DNA of 5,724 bases from Lentisphaerota bacterium (GTDB taxonomy: Bacteria; Verrucomicrobiota; Lentisphaeria; Oligosphaerales; Oligosphaeraceae). The notes beneath the pieces were generated by a model. It saw only the letters and a list, made by a program, of their open reading frames with translations. It was not told where the DNA came from and made no database searches. Numbering within the stretch: the first letter of the stretch is position 1; the number at the start of each line of letters is the position of its first letter. The stretch lies in assembly GCA_012800565.1 (NCBI GenBank), contig JAAZIZ010000081.1, positions 1 through 5,724 of the forward strand, written 5' to 3'. Position numbers and translations under genes: made by a program. Shown here in pieces: positions 1 to 5,724 of this stretch.

Positions 1-2345
1 ACGGCATGATGATGATCGTGCAGAAGCGCACCGGTGCCAATACCGTGGCCGTCTGTGAGGCGGTGCGTGCCGAACTTAAACGCCTGGAAAGAATCATTCC
101 CCGGGACATCAATTTTTTTATCGTCAACGACTCCAGTACTTTTATCACCCAGTCCATCGACAATGTCAAGGGCACGGTTTACTGGGGTGGTCTGTTTGTG
201 GTTCTGGTCACGCTGTTCTTCCTGCGCAATATCCGCACCTCGCTGGTGGTGGTCTTGACCATCCCTTTCTCGCTGATTATCGCTTTCTGTTTCATGTATT
301 TCATGGACTGGACCATAAACATGATCAGCCTGTCTGCTCTGGCCATCGCCATCGGAATGGTGGTCGACAATGCGATTGTGGTGCTGGAGAATATCACCAG
401 TCATGTCAATCGCGGGGTCAAGGTCCGCGAGGCATCCATGTTCGCTGCTTCTGAGGTCGGGTTGTCCCTGACTGCTTCCACCGCGACCACTATCTGCGTA
501 TTCCTGCCCCTGGTCTTCGTCGAAGGCGCTTCAGGTATTATGTTCAAGCAGCTGGGGGGACTGGTGACTGCAACCTTGCTGGCCAGCCTGGCCTGTGCTC
601 TGACTCTGACCCCGATGCTCAGCTCAAAACTCCTGCGGACGATTCCGCGGACTAAAAAGGAGATCGCAGCGGCTGCCAGCAAGCGTTCCTGGCGCGAAAT
701 CGCTTACGCCTGGAGCGAGCGTTACTTCCAGGCTTTTGAGGCCATGTACGGCAATCTGCTGGGCTACTGCATGCGCCATCGCAGCCTGGTTATCATTGCT
801 GCGACCTTGGTGATCGGGCTGTCTATTATGGTCATTCCTTTCGTGGGAACGGAATTTTCGCCCGATCAAGATACCGGCGAGATGGATATCCGCTTCCAGC
901 TGCCGGTTTCCACCCGGGCGGAACTGACAGCTGAGACCAGTCGTCGCATTGTGGAAGTGCTGTACCGCAAGGAACAGGAGCTGCTGGCGACTAAAGGGCG
1001 GCCGGTGGCTCCTGCTGAGGATGGCTTGCCGCGGCAGAGCGCCATTCGTTTCACCAACTGGCGGGCCGGCCGGGCCTCCAGCGGCTGGGGCGGGCGCGGG
1101 TCTCATATCGGGCGGGTGAATGTGAAACTGCTTTCCTTGGAGGAACGGCCGTACGGGGTCGCGGAATTCGGCAATGCGGTCTTGAGCGAACTGCGGGCCT
1201 GGCCGGAGTTGGACCGGGTGTTCTTAAGCACCTCGAATCGCCTGATGACCAGGATTATGGGTGGCAGCAACGAGAAGCCGATCGTGGTCAAAGTCCTTGG
1301 TTATGACCTGGAGACCACTTTGGCGCTGGCCAATCAGATCAAGGAGCTGGCGCTGGATATCCCCGGCTGTGTAGACCCCAATATCACTTTCGACAACGGC
1401 AACCGGGAGATCGTGATCAATATCGACCGTGAGGCTGCTGCGATCCTGGGAGTCAATGTGAATAATATCGTCTCGTCCATCCGGACTTTGTTTTACGGTA
1501 ATGAAGCCAGTCAGTTCAGAGAAGGTGATGACGAGTATGAGATTTTCGTCCAGCTGAGTGAAATCGAACGCCGGACGGTCAGCGATCTGCTGAACAGCGA
1601 GATAACTGTGAATGGCAACCGGGTGCGTTTGGATGCATTCGCCAGCATCACTGAGGAGCTTGGCCCGGTCAGCATCAACCGCACTGGTCAGGAACGGGTG
1701 GTGTACCTGAATCTTGATATCTATGAGCGTTCGCTGGGTGAGGTCGGGGCCGACTTAAAGCGGGCGATAGCCGAAAAAGTCATCCTTCCCCCGGGGATAG
1801 GGATTGATTATGACGGTCAGATCAAGGAGCAGGGCAAGGCTTTCGCTGATTTAACCCTGATGCTGATTCTGGGGATATTGCTGGTTTATATGGTGATGGC
1901 GGCGCAGTTCGAGTCGTATCTGGCACCGTTTATTGTCATGTTCTCAATACCATTTGCCTTTTCAGGGGCAATTTTTGCTCTGGCTTTAACCAACAAGACC
2001 TTGAACATCATGTCCTTTATCGGGTTGATTATGCTGGTCGGCACAGTGGTCAACAATGCAATTGTGCTGATTGATTACATCAATATTCTGCTTAAACGCG
2101 GCAATGCTGTCAGTGAGGCCATACAGATGGCTGGCCGCCAGCGTCTGCGGCCAGTGATGATGACTACCCTGACCACGATTTTCGGCATGCTGCCGATGGC
2201 CATTTCCGGCACCACCGGCTCGGAGCTGTGGTCTCCGCTCAGCGTGGCCATTATCGGCGGACTGTCGATTTCCACTCTGGTCACCCTGGTCTTGATTCCC
2301 ATCCTCTACAGCCTGGTGGTTAAAAATACAAAGCAAATTGCCTGA
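1..2345 (+). CDS. RND (AcrB/HAE1-type) multidrug efflux permease, 5'-truncated by window edge
   Basis: Inner-membrane, proton-driven exporter of the resistance-nodulation-division superfamily. It would work with a periplasmic adaptor and an outer-membrane channel, whose genes are not in the window. The frame is open to base 1, so the ATG at 6 is internal. Compared with AcrB (about 1050 residues) roughly the first 285 residues are missing: TM1 and part of the porter domain. Numbering from that ATG, hydrophobic segments fit TM2-TM6 (about 58-75, 78-100, 106-128, 153-172, 183-205), TM7 (260-280) and TM8-TM12 (612-632, 640-662, 669-692, 714-733, 744-770). The large periplasmic loop lies between TM7 and TM8. 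TM4 reads GMVVDNAIVVLEN, so the first Asp of AcrB's D407-D408 pair is kept (D121) and the second is Asn (N122). TM10 has VVNNAIVLIDY, with Asn where AcrB has K940. As I recall, these substitutions are common in non-proteobacterial HAE1 pumps. The reading frame is intact to TGA at 2343-2345. The substrate cannot be told from sequence. The family call is near certain. Confidence 0.95.
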   Translation, partial: GMMMIVQKRTGANTVAVCEAVRAELKRLERIIPRDINFFIVNDSSTFITQSIDNVKGTVYWGGLFVVLVTLFFLRNIRTSLVVVLTIPFSLIIAFCFMYFMDWTINMISLSALAIAIGMVVDNAIVVLENITSHVNRGVKVREASMFAASEVGLSLTASTATTICVFLPLVFVEGASGIMFKQLGGLVTATLLASLACALTLTPMLSSKLLRTIPRTKKEIAAAASKRSWREIAYAWSERYFQAFEAMYGNLLGYCMRHRSLVIIAATLVIGLSIMVIPFVGTEFSPDQDTGEMDIRFQLPVSTRAELTAETSRRIVEVLYRKEQELLATKGRPVAPAEDGLPRQSAIRFTNWRAGRASSGWGGRGSHIGRVNVKLLSLEERPYGVAEFGNAVLSELRAWPELDRVFLSTSNRLMTRIMGGSNEKPIVVKVLGYDLETTLALANQIKELALDIPGCVDPNITFDNGNREIVINIDREAAAILGVNVNNIVSSIRTLFYGNEASQFREGDDEYEIFVQLSEIERRTVSDLLNSEITVNGNRVRLDAFASITEELGPVSINRTGQERVVYLNLDIYERSLGEVGADLKRAIAEKVILPPGIGIDYDGQIKEQGKAFADLTLMLILGILLVYMVMAAQFESYLAPFIVMFSIPFAFSGAIFALALTNKTLNIMSFIGLIMLVGTVVNNAIVLIDYINILLKRGNAVSEAIQMAGRQRLRPVMMTTLTTIFGMLPMAISGTTGSELWSPLSVAIIGGLSISTLVTLVLIPILYSLVVKNTKQIA

Positions 2346-2349
2346 ATCC

Positions 2350-2355
2350 AGGGAG
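2350..2355 (+). promoter_or_regulatory. Ribosome binding site that sets the start of the PII-like gene
   Basis: AGGGAG ends 9 bases before the ATG at 2365. It lies wholly in the short gap after the RND stop, and it favours the ATG at 2365 over the in-frame TTG at 2338, which would overlap the pump gene by 8 bases. A second ATG at 2374 is too far from this site to be preferred. Confidence 0.7.
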
Positions 2356-2364
2356 ACAAACACG

Positions 2365-2670
2365 ATGTTGAAGATGCTGTTTATAGTATATAATATTTCC
2401 ATTCAGCAAGAAGTCATGGATATTCTGGAAGCCGAGGGTGTGACTTGCTTTACCAGGTGGCCACGACTGGTGGGGCGCGGGATCAAGACCGGGCCCAGGC
2501 TAGACAACGATGTCTGGCCCGGCGCCAATGCCGCAGTTATGACGGTGGTGGAGGAAGAGCAGGCCGGCAAGCTGATGCAGGCCATACAGGCATTCCGGAA
2601 TGAGATCGGCGAGTATGAAGGCATAAAGGCCTTTCAGCTGCCAGTAGAAAAAATGACCGGCGAAATCTGA
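2365..2670 (+). CDS. Small PII-like (ferredoxin-like fold) protein linked to the RND pump
   Basis: A soluble protein of 101 residues with no signal peptide or membrane segment. The layout fits a PII/CutA-like fold: a first beta strand (MLKMLFIVYN), a helix (about 12-24), a strand, a long loop (about 33-50), a strand AAVMTVVEEE (56-65), a second helix (66-80) and a C-terminal strand. The loop has Gly37-Arg38-Gly39, Gly43-Pro44-Arg45 and Val50-Trp51-Pro52-Gly53, in the place where PII proteins carry the T-loop. From memory, similar small proteins with a TRW...GRG...WP pattern are found in Bacteroidota and related phyla, often beside RND exporters and sometimes labelled P-II-like regulator. It lies 19 bases after the pump stop, so it is probably co-transcribed. 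Inference: it may sense a ligand and modulate the pump or its expression. A different alpha/beta small-protein family is possible. The function is unproven, and the classical PII uridylylation Tyr and ATP-site motifs are not evident. Confidence 0.72.
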   Translation: MLKMLFIVYNISIQQEVMDILEAEGVTCFTRWPRLVGRGIKTGPRLDNDVWPGANAAVMTVVEEEQAGKLMQAIQAFRNEIGEYEGIKAFQLPVEKMTGEI

Positions 2671-2679
2671 ACCGGGAGT

Positions 2680-4014
2680 TTATTCTCTGGCGGCAGGTTT
2701 CCGGGTGGCCATGATAATGCTGTATACCAGGGCAGCAGTGCTGAACAGCACCGCCAGAAGCAGCCAGCGCCGAGTTTGCCCCGATGCTGGCAGAGCCGCA
2801 TAGCCGAGAGGCAGTGGCTTTTCCTGTCGTGCCAGCAGCAGAGCTTTGACCGGAGGCGACTGCATCTGCGCCTGACGGATGGTCTCCGCGTTGTCGTATT
2901 CCGGTTCCTTTTCCTCGGGCGCAGCGGTGAGGCGGAACGGCAGCCCGTCTGCAGACACAAAAAAGTATAGTACCCAGGCCGGGGTGATGGTGCTTATGCA
3001 CTGATAATGCAAGGCTGGGATGTCTCCATCTTGGAAATATATTTGCAACTTTCCGTCTTGTATTGGTGGGAAGCGTATTTCCAGGCTGTCTTTTTTCAGC
3101 CCGGGCAGGTCCAACGCCCAGATTTTCTCCTGGGCCAAGATGATTTCGCCGTTGACAGTCAGTTGGCAGACGCGGACCTGCCGGCTGAAATTTTTTTCCT
3201 GGCATTGGACTTTTACGCCATAGACTGGATAGCATTGGGGCTGGAGAGTGATGACGGTCTGATGTTTCTTGGGCTCGGACTCAATCTGCATTTCTGCGCT
3301 CTCCGGGTACAGCCAGCAGGGTCTGGCCGCCGAGTCGTAGGAAAAGCGCTGCCAGAAGCGCACTGCATCAATCTTGAACGGCTGGGTCGGCGCCTGCAGT
3401 TGCCCGCTTGCAGATGATTGTGCCGTCTCATCCCAGGAGCGCTGTATCGAACGCAAGAGCAGATGGTGCTCCAGAGAAGCCCGTGAGACCAGGACTTTGA
3501 ACTTGCGAAACTTGGCGCTGTCAAACTCCAGATCGATATTTTTCAGGCCGGTCGTGCGGTGACTCGCAAAAATCAGTCCGTCCTGGAGCAGGATATGCCA
3601 TTGCTGTCCGTCCCAGCCGTAAATCTGCACCTGCTGCTCAAAATCCTGCAGGCTGGTTTGGATGCTCAATCCGGTAGGCTGGAGTGCTTCGTCCTGGAGC
3701 AGGAAGTGCATTTCCAGACTGCCGTCCGTTCCCTCCTTGACCAGCTGCTGCTGACTGGGGCAGCTGTTCAGGCCGAATTCTATGCGGCTGGTATGCAGCT
3801 GTTCCCGCAACCAGGGCACAGCCTGGTCCTGTCCGTCCATAATCCGCAGTGTCTCCGGCCGCCCTCCGAGGCTGATCAAGACCGCAGCCGGGATTTCCAG
3901 TGCAGCCAGGGACGGCTGCTGCAGCGGGATATCAAGCATATATTCGCATTCTGCTGCGCTGAGCAGCCAGGACAGCAGACAGGTAGCGAAGAACAGTCTG
4001 GTTATGCGCAGCAT
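2680..4014 (-). CDS. Exported, C-terminally anchored protein resembling DUF3999
   Basis: A 444-residue protein of unknown function. Residues 1-21 form a signal peptide: MLRITR, a hydrophobic core, then a small-residue cleavage region near SAA. Cys23 is preceded by Glu, so a lipobox is not supported. One transmembrane helix at about 416-435 is followed by a short basic tail (ATRKPAARE), which places the bulk of the protein in the periplasm. Residues 27-70 (IPLQQPSLAALEIP... then LRIMDGQDQAVPW) and the stretch before the anchor (about 345-362, a hydrophobic run ending in DGLPFRLTA) match what I recall of DUF3999. Residues 111-178 have a galactose-binding/discoidin-like look (YGWDGQQWHILLQDG, then IDLEF...FRKFKVLVSR). 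The protein is notably rich in Gln. The ATG start is supported by GGGAGG at 4025-4020, 5 bases upstream. It follows the transporter gene by 41 bases with a hairpin between them, and its 3' end converges on the PII-like gene with a 9-base gap. The DUF2339 membrane protein that often accompanies DUF3999 is not in the window. The gene is secure; the family name is moderately sure. Confidence 0.8.
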   Translation of the reverse strand: MLRITRLFFATCLLSWLLSAAECEYMLDIPLQQPSLAALEIPAAVLISLGGRPETLRIMDGQDQAVPWLREQLHTSRIEFGLNSCPSQQQLVKEGTDGSLEMHFLLQDEALQPTGLSIQTSLQDFEQQVQIYGWDGQQWHILLQDGLIFASHRTTGLKNIDLEFDSAKFRKFKVLVSRASLEHHLLLRSIQRSWDETAQSSASGQLQAPTQPFKIDAVRFWQRFSYDSAARPCWLYPESAEMQIESEPKKHQTVITLQPQCYPVYGVKVQCQEKNFSRQVRVCQLTVNGEIILAQEKIWALDLPGLKKDSLEIRFPPIQDGKLQIYFQDGDIPALHYQCISTITPAWVLYFFVSADGLPFRLTAAPEEKEPEYDNAETIRQAQMQSPPVKALLLARQEKPLPLGYAALPASGQTRRWLLLAVLFSTAALVYSIIMATRKPAARE

Positions 4015-4025
4015 ATCCGCCTCCC

Positions 4026-4053
4026 AAAAATAGTTTTCGCCAGCGGGGCTGGC
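4026..4053 (-). terminator. Hairpin with downstream T-run after the transporter gene (possible terminator or attenuator)
   Basis: Read on the minus strand, two bases after the transporter's TAA, GCCAGC and GCTGGC form a perfect 6-bp stem around a CCC loop (4053-4039). GAAAACTATTTTT follows and runs straight into the GGGAGG ribosome site of the next gene. The T-run starts several bases after the stem, so it is not a textbook intrinsic terminator. AATAG before the stem and CTATT after it are also complementary and could lengthen the fold, leaving a bulge. It could weaken read-through into the DUF3999-like gene or act as an RNA stability element. Confidence 0.4.
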
Positions 4054-4055
4054 TA

Positions 4056-4967
4056 TTAGCGATAGTTGAAGAGCAGTATTGCCAGGACCATCAGGATGGC
4101 TGCGATTACCCGGCGCAATATGATCTGCCAGGAGACTTGTTCTTCGAGATAAGTCAGACCGGCCTTAGCCAGGATATATCCGGCCAGAATGGCCCAAAGT
4201 CCGCGGGTGCTTTGAGCGATATTGCCGTTGACCGTGCCGATCAGGGCGAAGCAGGCGAACAGGAAGACGATGCCGGTGATCCAAGCCAAGGCAAAAGGCG
4301 CGGCGTCAATCCAGCTCTGCCGCCCTTTCCAGCCGGCGACCGGCAGGAGCAATAATCCGGCGATACCGCTCAAAGTATAGGACAGGCAGGTGCAGAGCAA
4401 GGACTGCAGCGCCAGACCCTCTACCCCAAGAGAGGCGATGACTTCCATCTGACGCTTGATGCAGGTGTCAGAAAGAGAATAACCGGTGCATGCCAGGATG
4501 ACCAGAAAAAAACTGGCCAGGGGGATTTTCCGTCCCGCGCGGTTCAGCATCACTGCTGAAGTCAGGGTGCAGATAATGGCCAGAATCTGCAGCCAGCCAT
4601 ACTGTTCACTGCGAAAAACGACGGCATTCAGGAAAGCGAGAATCACCAGTTTAAGGCCCAGCAGCGGTACCAGCCGTGAGGAATCCACTTTTCGCTGGGC
4701 CAGGAACAGGCAGGCCTGGCCAAAGAGATAATAAAGCACTCCTGCCAAAGTAATCGGCAGCCAGAGCCGGAGGTTCTGCCAGAGATGCTCCTGCCAGAAC
4801 AACGGCAGGGCAACCAGCGCAATGCCGCCCATGATGACATGAGCCCGGGCCAGCAGTCCCAGCGAACCCATTTCGGGGTGCAGGCGGATGGCTCGGCTGG
4901 AGCAGAAAAAAGCCAGAGCCATAAACAATGCCGCTACCAGCCCGCAGATAACTCCTACGATTGACAT
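4056..4967 (-). CDS. EamA/DMT-superfamily ten-helix transporter
   Basis: A 303-residue, almost wholly hydrophobic inner-membrane protein. About ten helices can be placed (roughly 3-21, 43-57, 68-90, 97-118, 124-141, 149-166, 185-209, 223-243, 249-268, 282-300), in two five-helix halves as expected for a duplicated EamA unit. The ends of the two halves resemble each other: YLFGQACLFLAQRKVDSSRLVPLL in the first and FALIGTVNGNIAQSTRGLW in the second. Each is followed by a helix, a short polar turn (FRSEQYGW; TYLEEQVSW) and a final helix, the usual EamA pattern. Length is typical of the family. Family members export amino acids, metabolites or drugs, or import sugars and nucleotide precursors; the substrate cannot be read here. 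The ATG at 4967 lacks a clear Shine-Dalgarno sequence, since TATAAT sits directly before it. The next in-frame ATG (residue 16) would cut into the first helix, so 4967 is kept. Position after paaK and the ACT gene hints at an aromatic or amino-acid substrate, by inference only. Confidence 0.85.
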   Translation of the reverse strand: MSIVGVICGLVAALFMALAFFCSSRAIRLHPEMGSLGLLARAHVIMGGIALVALPLFWQEHLWQNLRLWLPITLAGVLYYLFGQACLFLAQRKVDSSRLVPLLGLKLVILAFLNAVVFRSEQYGWLQILAIICTLTSAVMLNRAGRKIPLASFFLVILACTGYSLSDTCIKRQMEVIASLGVEGLALQSLLCTCLSYTLSGIAGLLLLPVAGWKGRQSWIDAAPFALAWITGIVFLFACFALIGTVNGNIAQSTRGLWAILAGYILAKAGLTYLEEQVSWQIILRRVIAAILMVLAILLFNYR

Positions 4968-4973
4968 ATTATA
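4968..4973 (-). promoter_or_regulatory. Perfect TATAAT directly before the transporter start codon (candidate -10)
   Basis: On the minus strand TATAAT abuts the ATG of the transporter gene. It occupies the place where a Shine-Dalgarno sequence would be expected. No convincing -35 box lies 16-18 bases upstream (the bases there are GGCAGT-like), and there is no extended TG motif. A transcript from it would start inside the coding region, so it could be chance or could serve an internal start. Confidence 0.2.
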
Positions 4974-4979
4974 CGAATT

Positions 4980-5003
4980 CAGCGGTCAGTACTGCCAGCG
5001 GTC
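4980..5003. repeat. Two copies of CAGCGGTC, 16-base period
   Basis: CAGCGGTC occurs at 4980-4987 and exactly again at 4996-5003, with the 8-base palindrome CAGTACTG (4987-4994) between them, sharing one base with the first copy. All lie in the 57-base gap between the ACT gene and the transporter gene. An operator is possible but chance cannot be excluded at this length. Confidence 0.35.
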
Positions 5004-5015
5004 GGGAGGCGCTGG
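4995..5015 (-). other. Short GC-rich hairpin between ACT gene and transporter gene
   Basis: CCAGCG at 4995-5000 pairs with CGCTGG at 5010-5015 around a 9-base loop. On the minus strand it lies 9 bases past the ACT stop codon. No T-run follows, so it is not an intrinsic terminator on its own. It overlaps one copy of the 8-base direct repeat. It could protect the 3' end of the upstream message or be incidental. Confidence 0.3.
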
Positions 5016-5024
5016 TCAGCCTGC

Positions 5025-5453
5025 TCAGCCGAAAAGCTCCTTTTCGCTGATGATTTCCACCCCGCCATTCCGCAGGGCGGCCACTGCACGTTCACCTTCG
5101 CTGAAGCGGAACACGATCAATGGCCGCTCGCTCTTGGGCTCGGCGATCGCATACATGTACTCAATGTTGATGTTGGCGGCATTCAGAGCGCAGAGGACCT
5201 TGGCCAGACCACCGGGACGGTTGTCCACTGCCACCACGGTGACATTGTTGATGCGGCAGACAATTTTGCCTTCACGCAGACATTTCTCTGCGGCCTCGAC
5301 ATCGTCCACGATCAGGCGCAGAATCCCGAAATCATGGGTGTCAGCCACAGACAGAGCGCGGATATTGACATTGGCTGCTCCGAGAAGCTGGGTGACTTTG
5401 GCCAGACGTCCGACCTTGTTCTCTAAAAATACCGATAGCTGTCGTACTTTCAT
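5025..5453 (-). CDS. Tandem ACT-domain protein (paaK-associated)
   Basis: A 142-residue soluble protein made of two ACT domains. The first spans about 1-67: KVRQLSVFLENKVGRLAKV, then LGAANVNIRALSVAD and ILRLIVDD. The second spans about 70-139: VTVVAVDNRPGGLAKVLCAL, then ANINIEYMYA and LIVFRF. Each has the family's N-x-x-G-x-L turn (Asn12/Gly15 and Asn78/Gly81), where ACT domains bind amino acids or similar ligands at the dimer interface. No catalytic or DNA-binding domain is attached. The ATG start is supported by GGAGG at 5463-5459, 5 bases upstream. It lies 41 bases after the phenylacetate-CoA ligase gene. From memory, a stand-alone double-ACT protein next to PaaK, often with indolepyruvate:ferredoxin oxidoreductase genes, is a recurrent arrangement in anaerobes and some archaea. 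Inference: it senses an aromatic amino acid or aryl acid and regulates that pathway. Domain call sure; ligand unknown. Confidence 0.93.
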   Translation of the reverse strand: MKVRQLSVFLENKVGRLAKVTQLLGAANVNIRALSVADTHDFGILRLIVDDVEAAEKCLREGKIVCRINNVTVVAVDNRPGGLAKVLCALNAANINIEYMYAIAEPKSERPLIVFRFSEGERAVAALRNGGVEIISEKELFG

Positions 5454-5494
5454 AGTATCCTCCTGTGATTCAGAAGTTTCCGGGGAAATGATCC

Positions 5495-5724
5495 TTAGTT
5501 TTGTTTGCGCAAGTCAAGTACGCGTTTGGCTTTGCCAATACTGCGTTCGATGGTGCCCGGTTCGACCAGGGTGATCTTGGCGCCCAAGCCTATCAGCTGC
5601 TTGATTTTTGAGGCTATCTCGGCCCGCAGGGATTCGAGCACCCGTACCTCGTCGGAGAAAACCAGCGGGCTGACCTCGACCCGGACTTCCAGCTCGTCCA
5701 GGGCTTTCTCACGGCTGACCACCA
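5495..5724 (-). CDS. paaK: Phenylacetate-CoA ligase (PaaK family), C-terminal end, cut by window edge
   Basis: An AMP-forming enzyme of the ANL superfamily that converts phenylacetate or related aryl acids, ATP and CoA to the aryl-CoA. Only about the last 76 of roughly 430 residues are present. The frame is open to the window edge, and the GTG at 5722 is internal rather than a start. The fragment matches the PaaK C-terminal domain: DELEVRVEVSPLVFSDEVR, a helix, then ITLVEPGTIERSIGKAKRV ending in a basic tail. The GKAKR lysine (64th residue counted from the GTG) is in the position of the A10-type lysine that serves adenylation in ANL enzymes. In anaerobes such ligases often act on arylacetates derived from aromatic amino acids through indolepyruvate oxidoreductase. 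The ACT gene follows after 41 bases. An archaeal-type or paralogous aryl-CoA ligase specificity is possible; the family call is firm. Confidence 0.9.
   Translation of the reverse strand, partial: VVSREKALDELEVRVEVSPLVFSDEVRVLESLRAEIASKIKQLIGLGAKITLVEPGTIERSIGKAKRVLDLRKQN

Noticed and set aside
624..1106. Minus-strand open frame of 160 residues opposite the RND gene
   Set aside because: The RND reading is unmistakable over this stretch; the antisense translation is Arg/Pro/His-rich without a domain.
1068..1125. Gly/Arg-rich stretch in the RND periplasmic domain, considered as an unusual insertion
   Set aside because: It lines up with the Gly-rich segment that follows TM7 in AcrB-type pumps (the GFSFSGQGQN region), so it is ordinary.
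2638..2697. Possible bidirectional terminator between the convergent genes
   Set aside because: Only a short CCGG self-complement and distant CTGCC/GGCAG matches are present, with no compact stem followed by a T-run on either strand.
2537..3235. Minus-strand open frame of 232 residues overlapping the DUF3999-like gene
   Set aside because: It overlaps both the PII-like gene and the DUF3999-like gene in another frame. Its composition is low-complexity (Arg, Pro, His, Ala) with no signal or membrane pattern.
3947..3949. Cys23 of the DUF3999-like protein as a lipoprotein attachment site
   Set aside because: The residue before the Cys is Glu, which does not fit a lipobox; an ordinary signal peptide with a C-terminal anchor fits better.
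3559..4059. Plus-strand open frame of 166 residues opposite the DUF3999-like gene
   Set aside because: It is an antisense shadow of a coding region with a good start and ribosome site, and shows no recognisable features.
5475..5490. TTTCCCCGGAAA-type dyad between paaK and the ACT gene
   Set aside because: The usable stem is only about 4 bp and has no T-run, so it is too weak to call as a terminator or operator.
4888..5574. Long plus-strand open frame (228 residues) across the ACT gene
   Set aside because: It is antisense to a clear double-ACT gene and spans both flanking gaps. The translation is rich in Arg, Ser and Thr and shows no domain pattern.

Overview
The window carries six genes in two blocks that converge near base 2675. 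The organism looks Gram-negative: there is a tripartite-type RND exporter, and a protein with a signal peptide and a C-terminal membrane anchor. GC content is in the mid-50s by eye. A phenylacetate-CoA ligase followed by a tandem ACT-domain protein, and an RND pump followed by a small PII-like protein, are pairings I associate with anaerobic or fermentative bacteria (Lentisphaerota/PVC-like, Bacteroidota-like or deltaproteobacterial lineages). That taxonomic guess is weak and rests on recall of gene neighbourhoods, not on a search.

Left block, plus strand (1-2670). It begins inside an AcrB/HAE1-type RND permease, which lacks about its first 285 residues because the window starts within the gene. 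Nineteen bases after its stop, behind a clear ribosome binding site, lies a 101-residue protein that looks like a PII-superfamily (ferredoxin-like fold) member. The pair reads as an efflux operon whose adaptor and outer-membrane factor genes would lie upstream of the window.

Right block, minus strand (5724-2680, transcribed right to left). In transcription order it holds the C-terminal end of a PaaK-type phenylacetate-CoA ligase, a two-ACT-domain regulator or sensor, a ten-helix EamA/DMT-type transporter, and a periplasmic protein with a C-terminal anchor that resembles DUF3999. Gaps are 41, 57 and 41 bases, so one operon is possible. However, a 6-bp hairpin with a 3-base loop and a nearby T-run follows the transporter. 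A perfect TATAAT plus an 8-base direct repeat and a hairpin precede it. The block could therefore be split into smaller transcription units.

How the genes may work together: PaaK and the ACT protein are the most coherent functional pair (activation of aryl acids with aromatic-acid or amino-acid sensing). The transporter could move a related metabolite, but only position supports this. I see no RNA gene, CRISPR array, insertion sequence or phage feature. No gap between genes exceeds 60 bases. I found no clearly new system; the most interesting points are the PII-like protein behind the pump and the regulatory-looking gaps on either side of the transporter gene.
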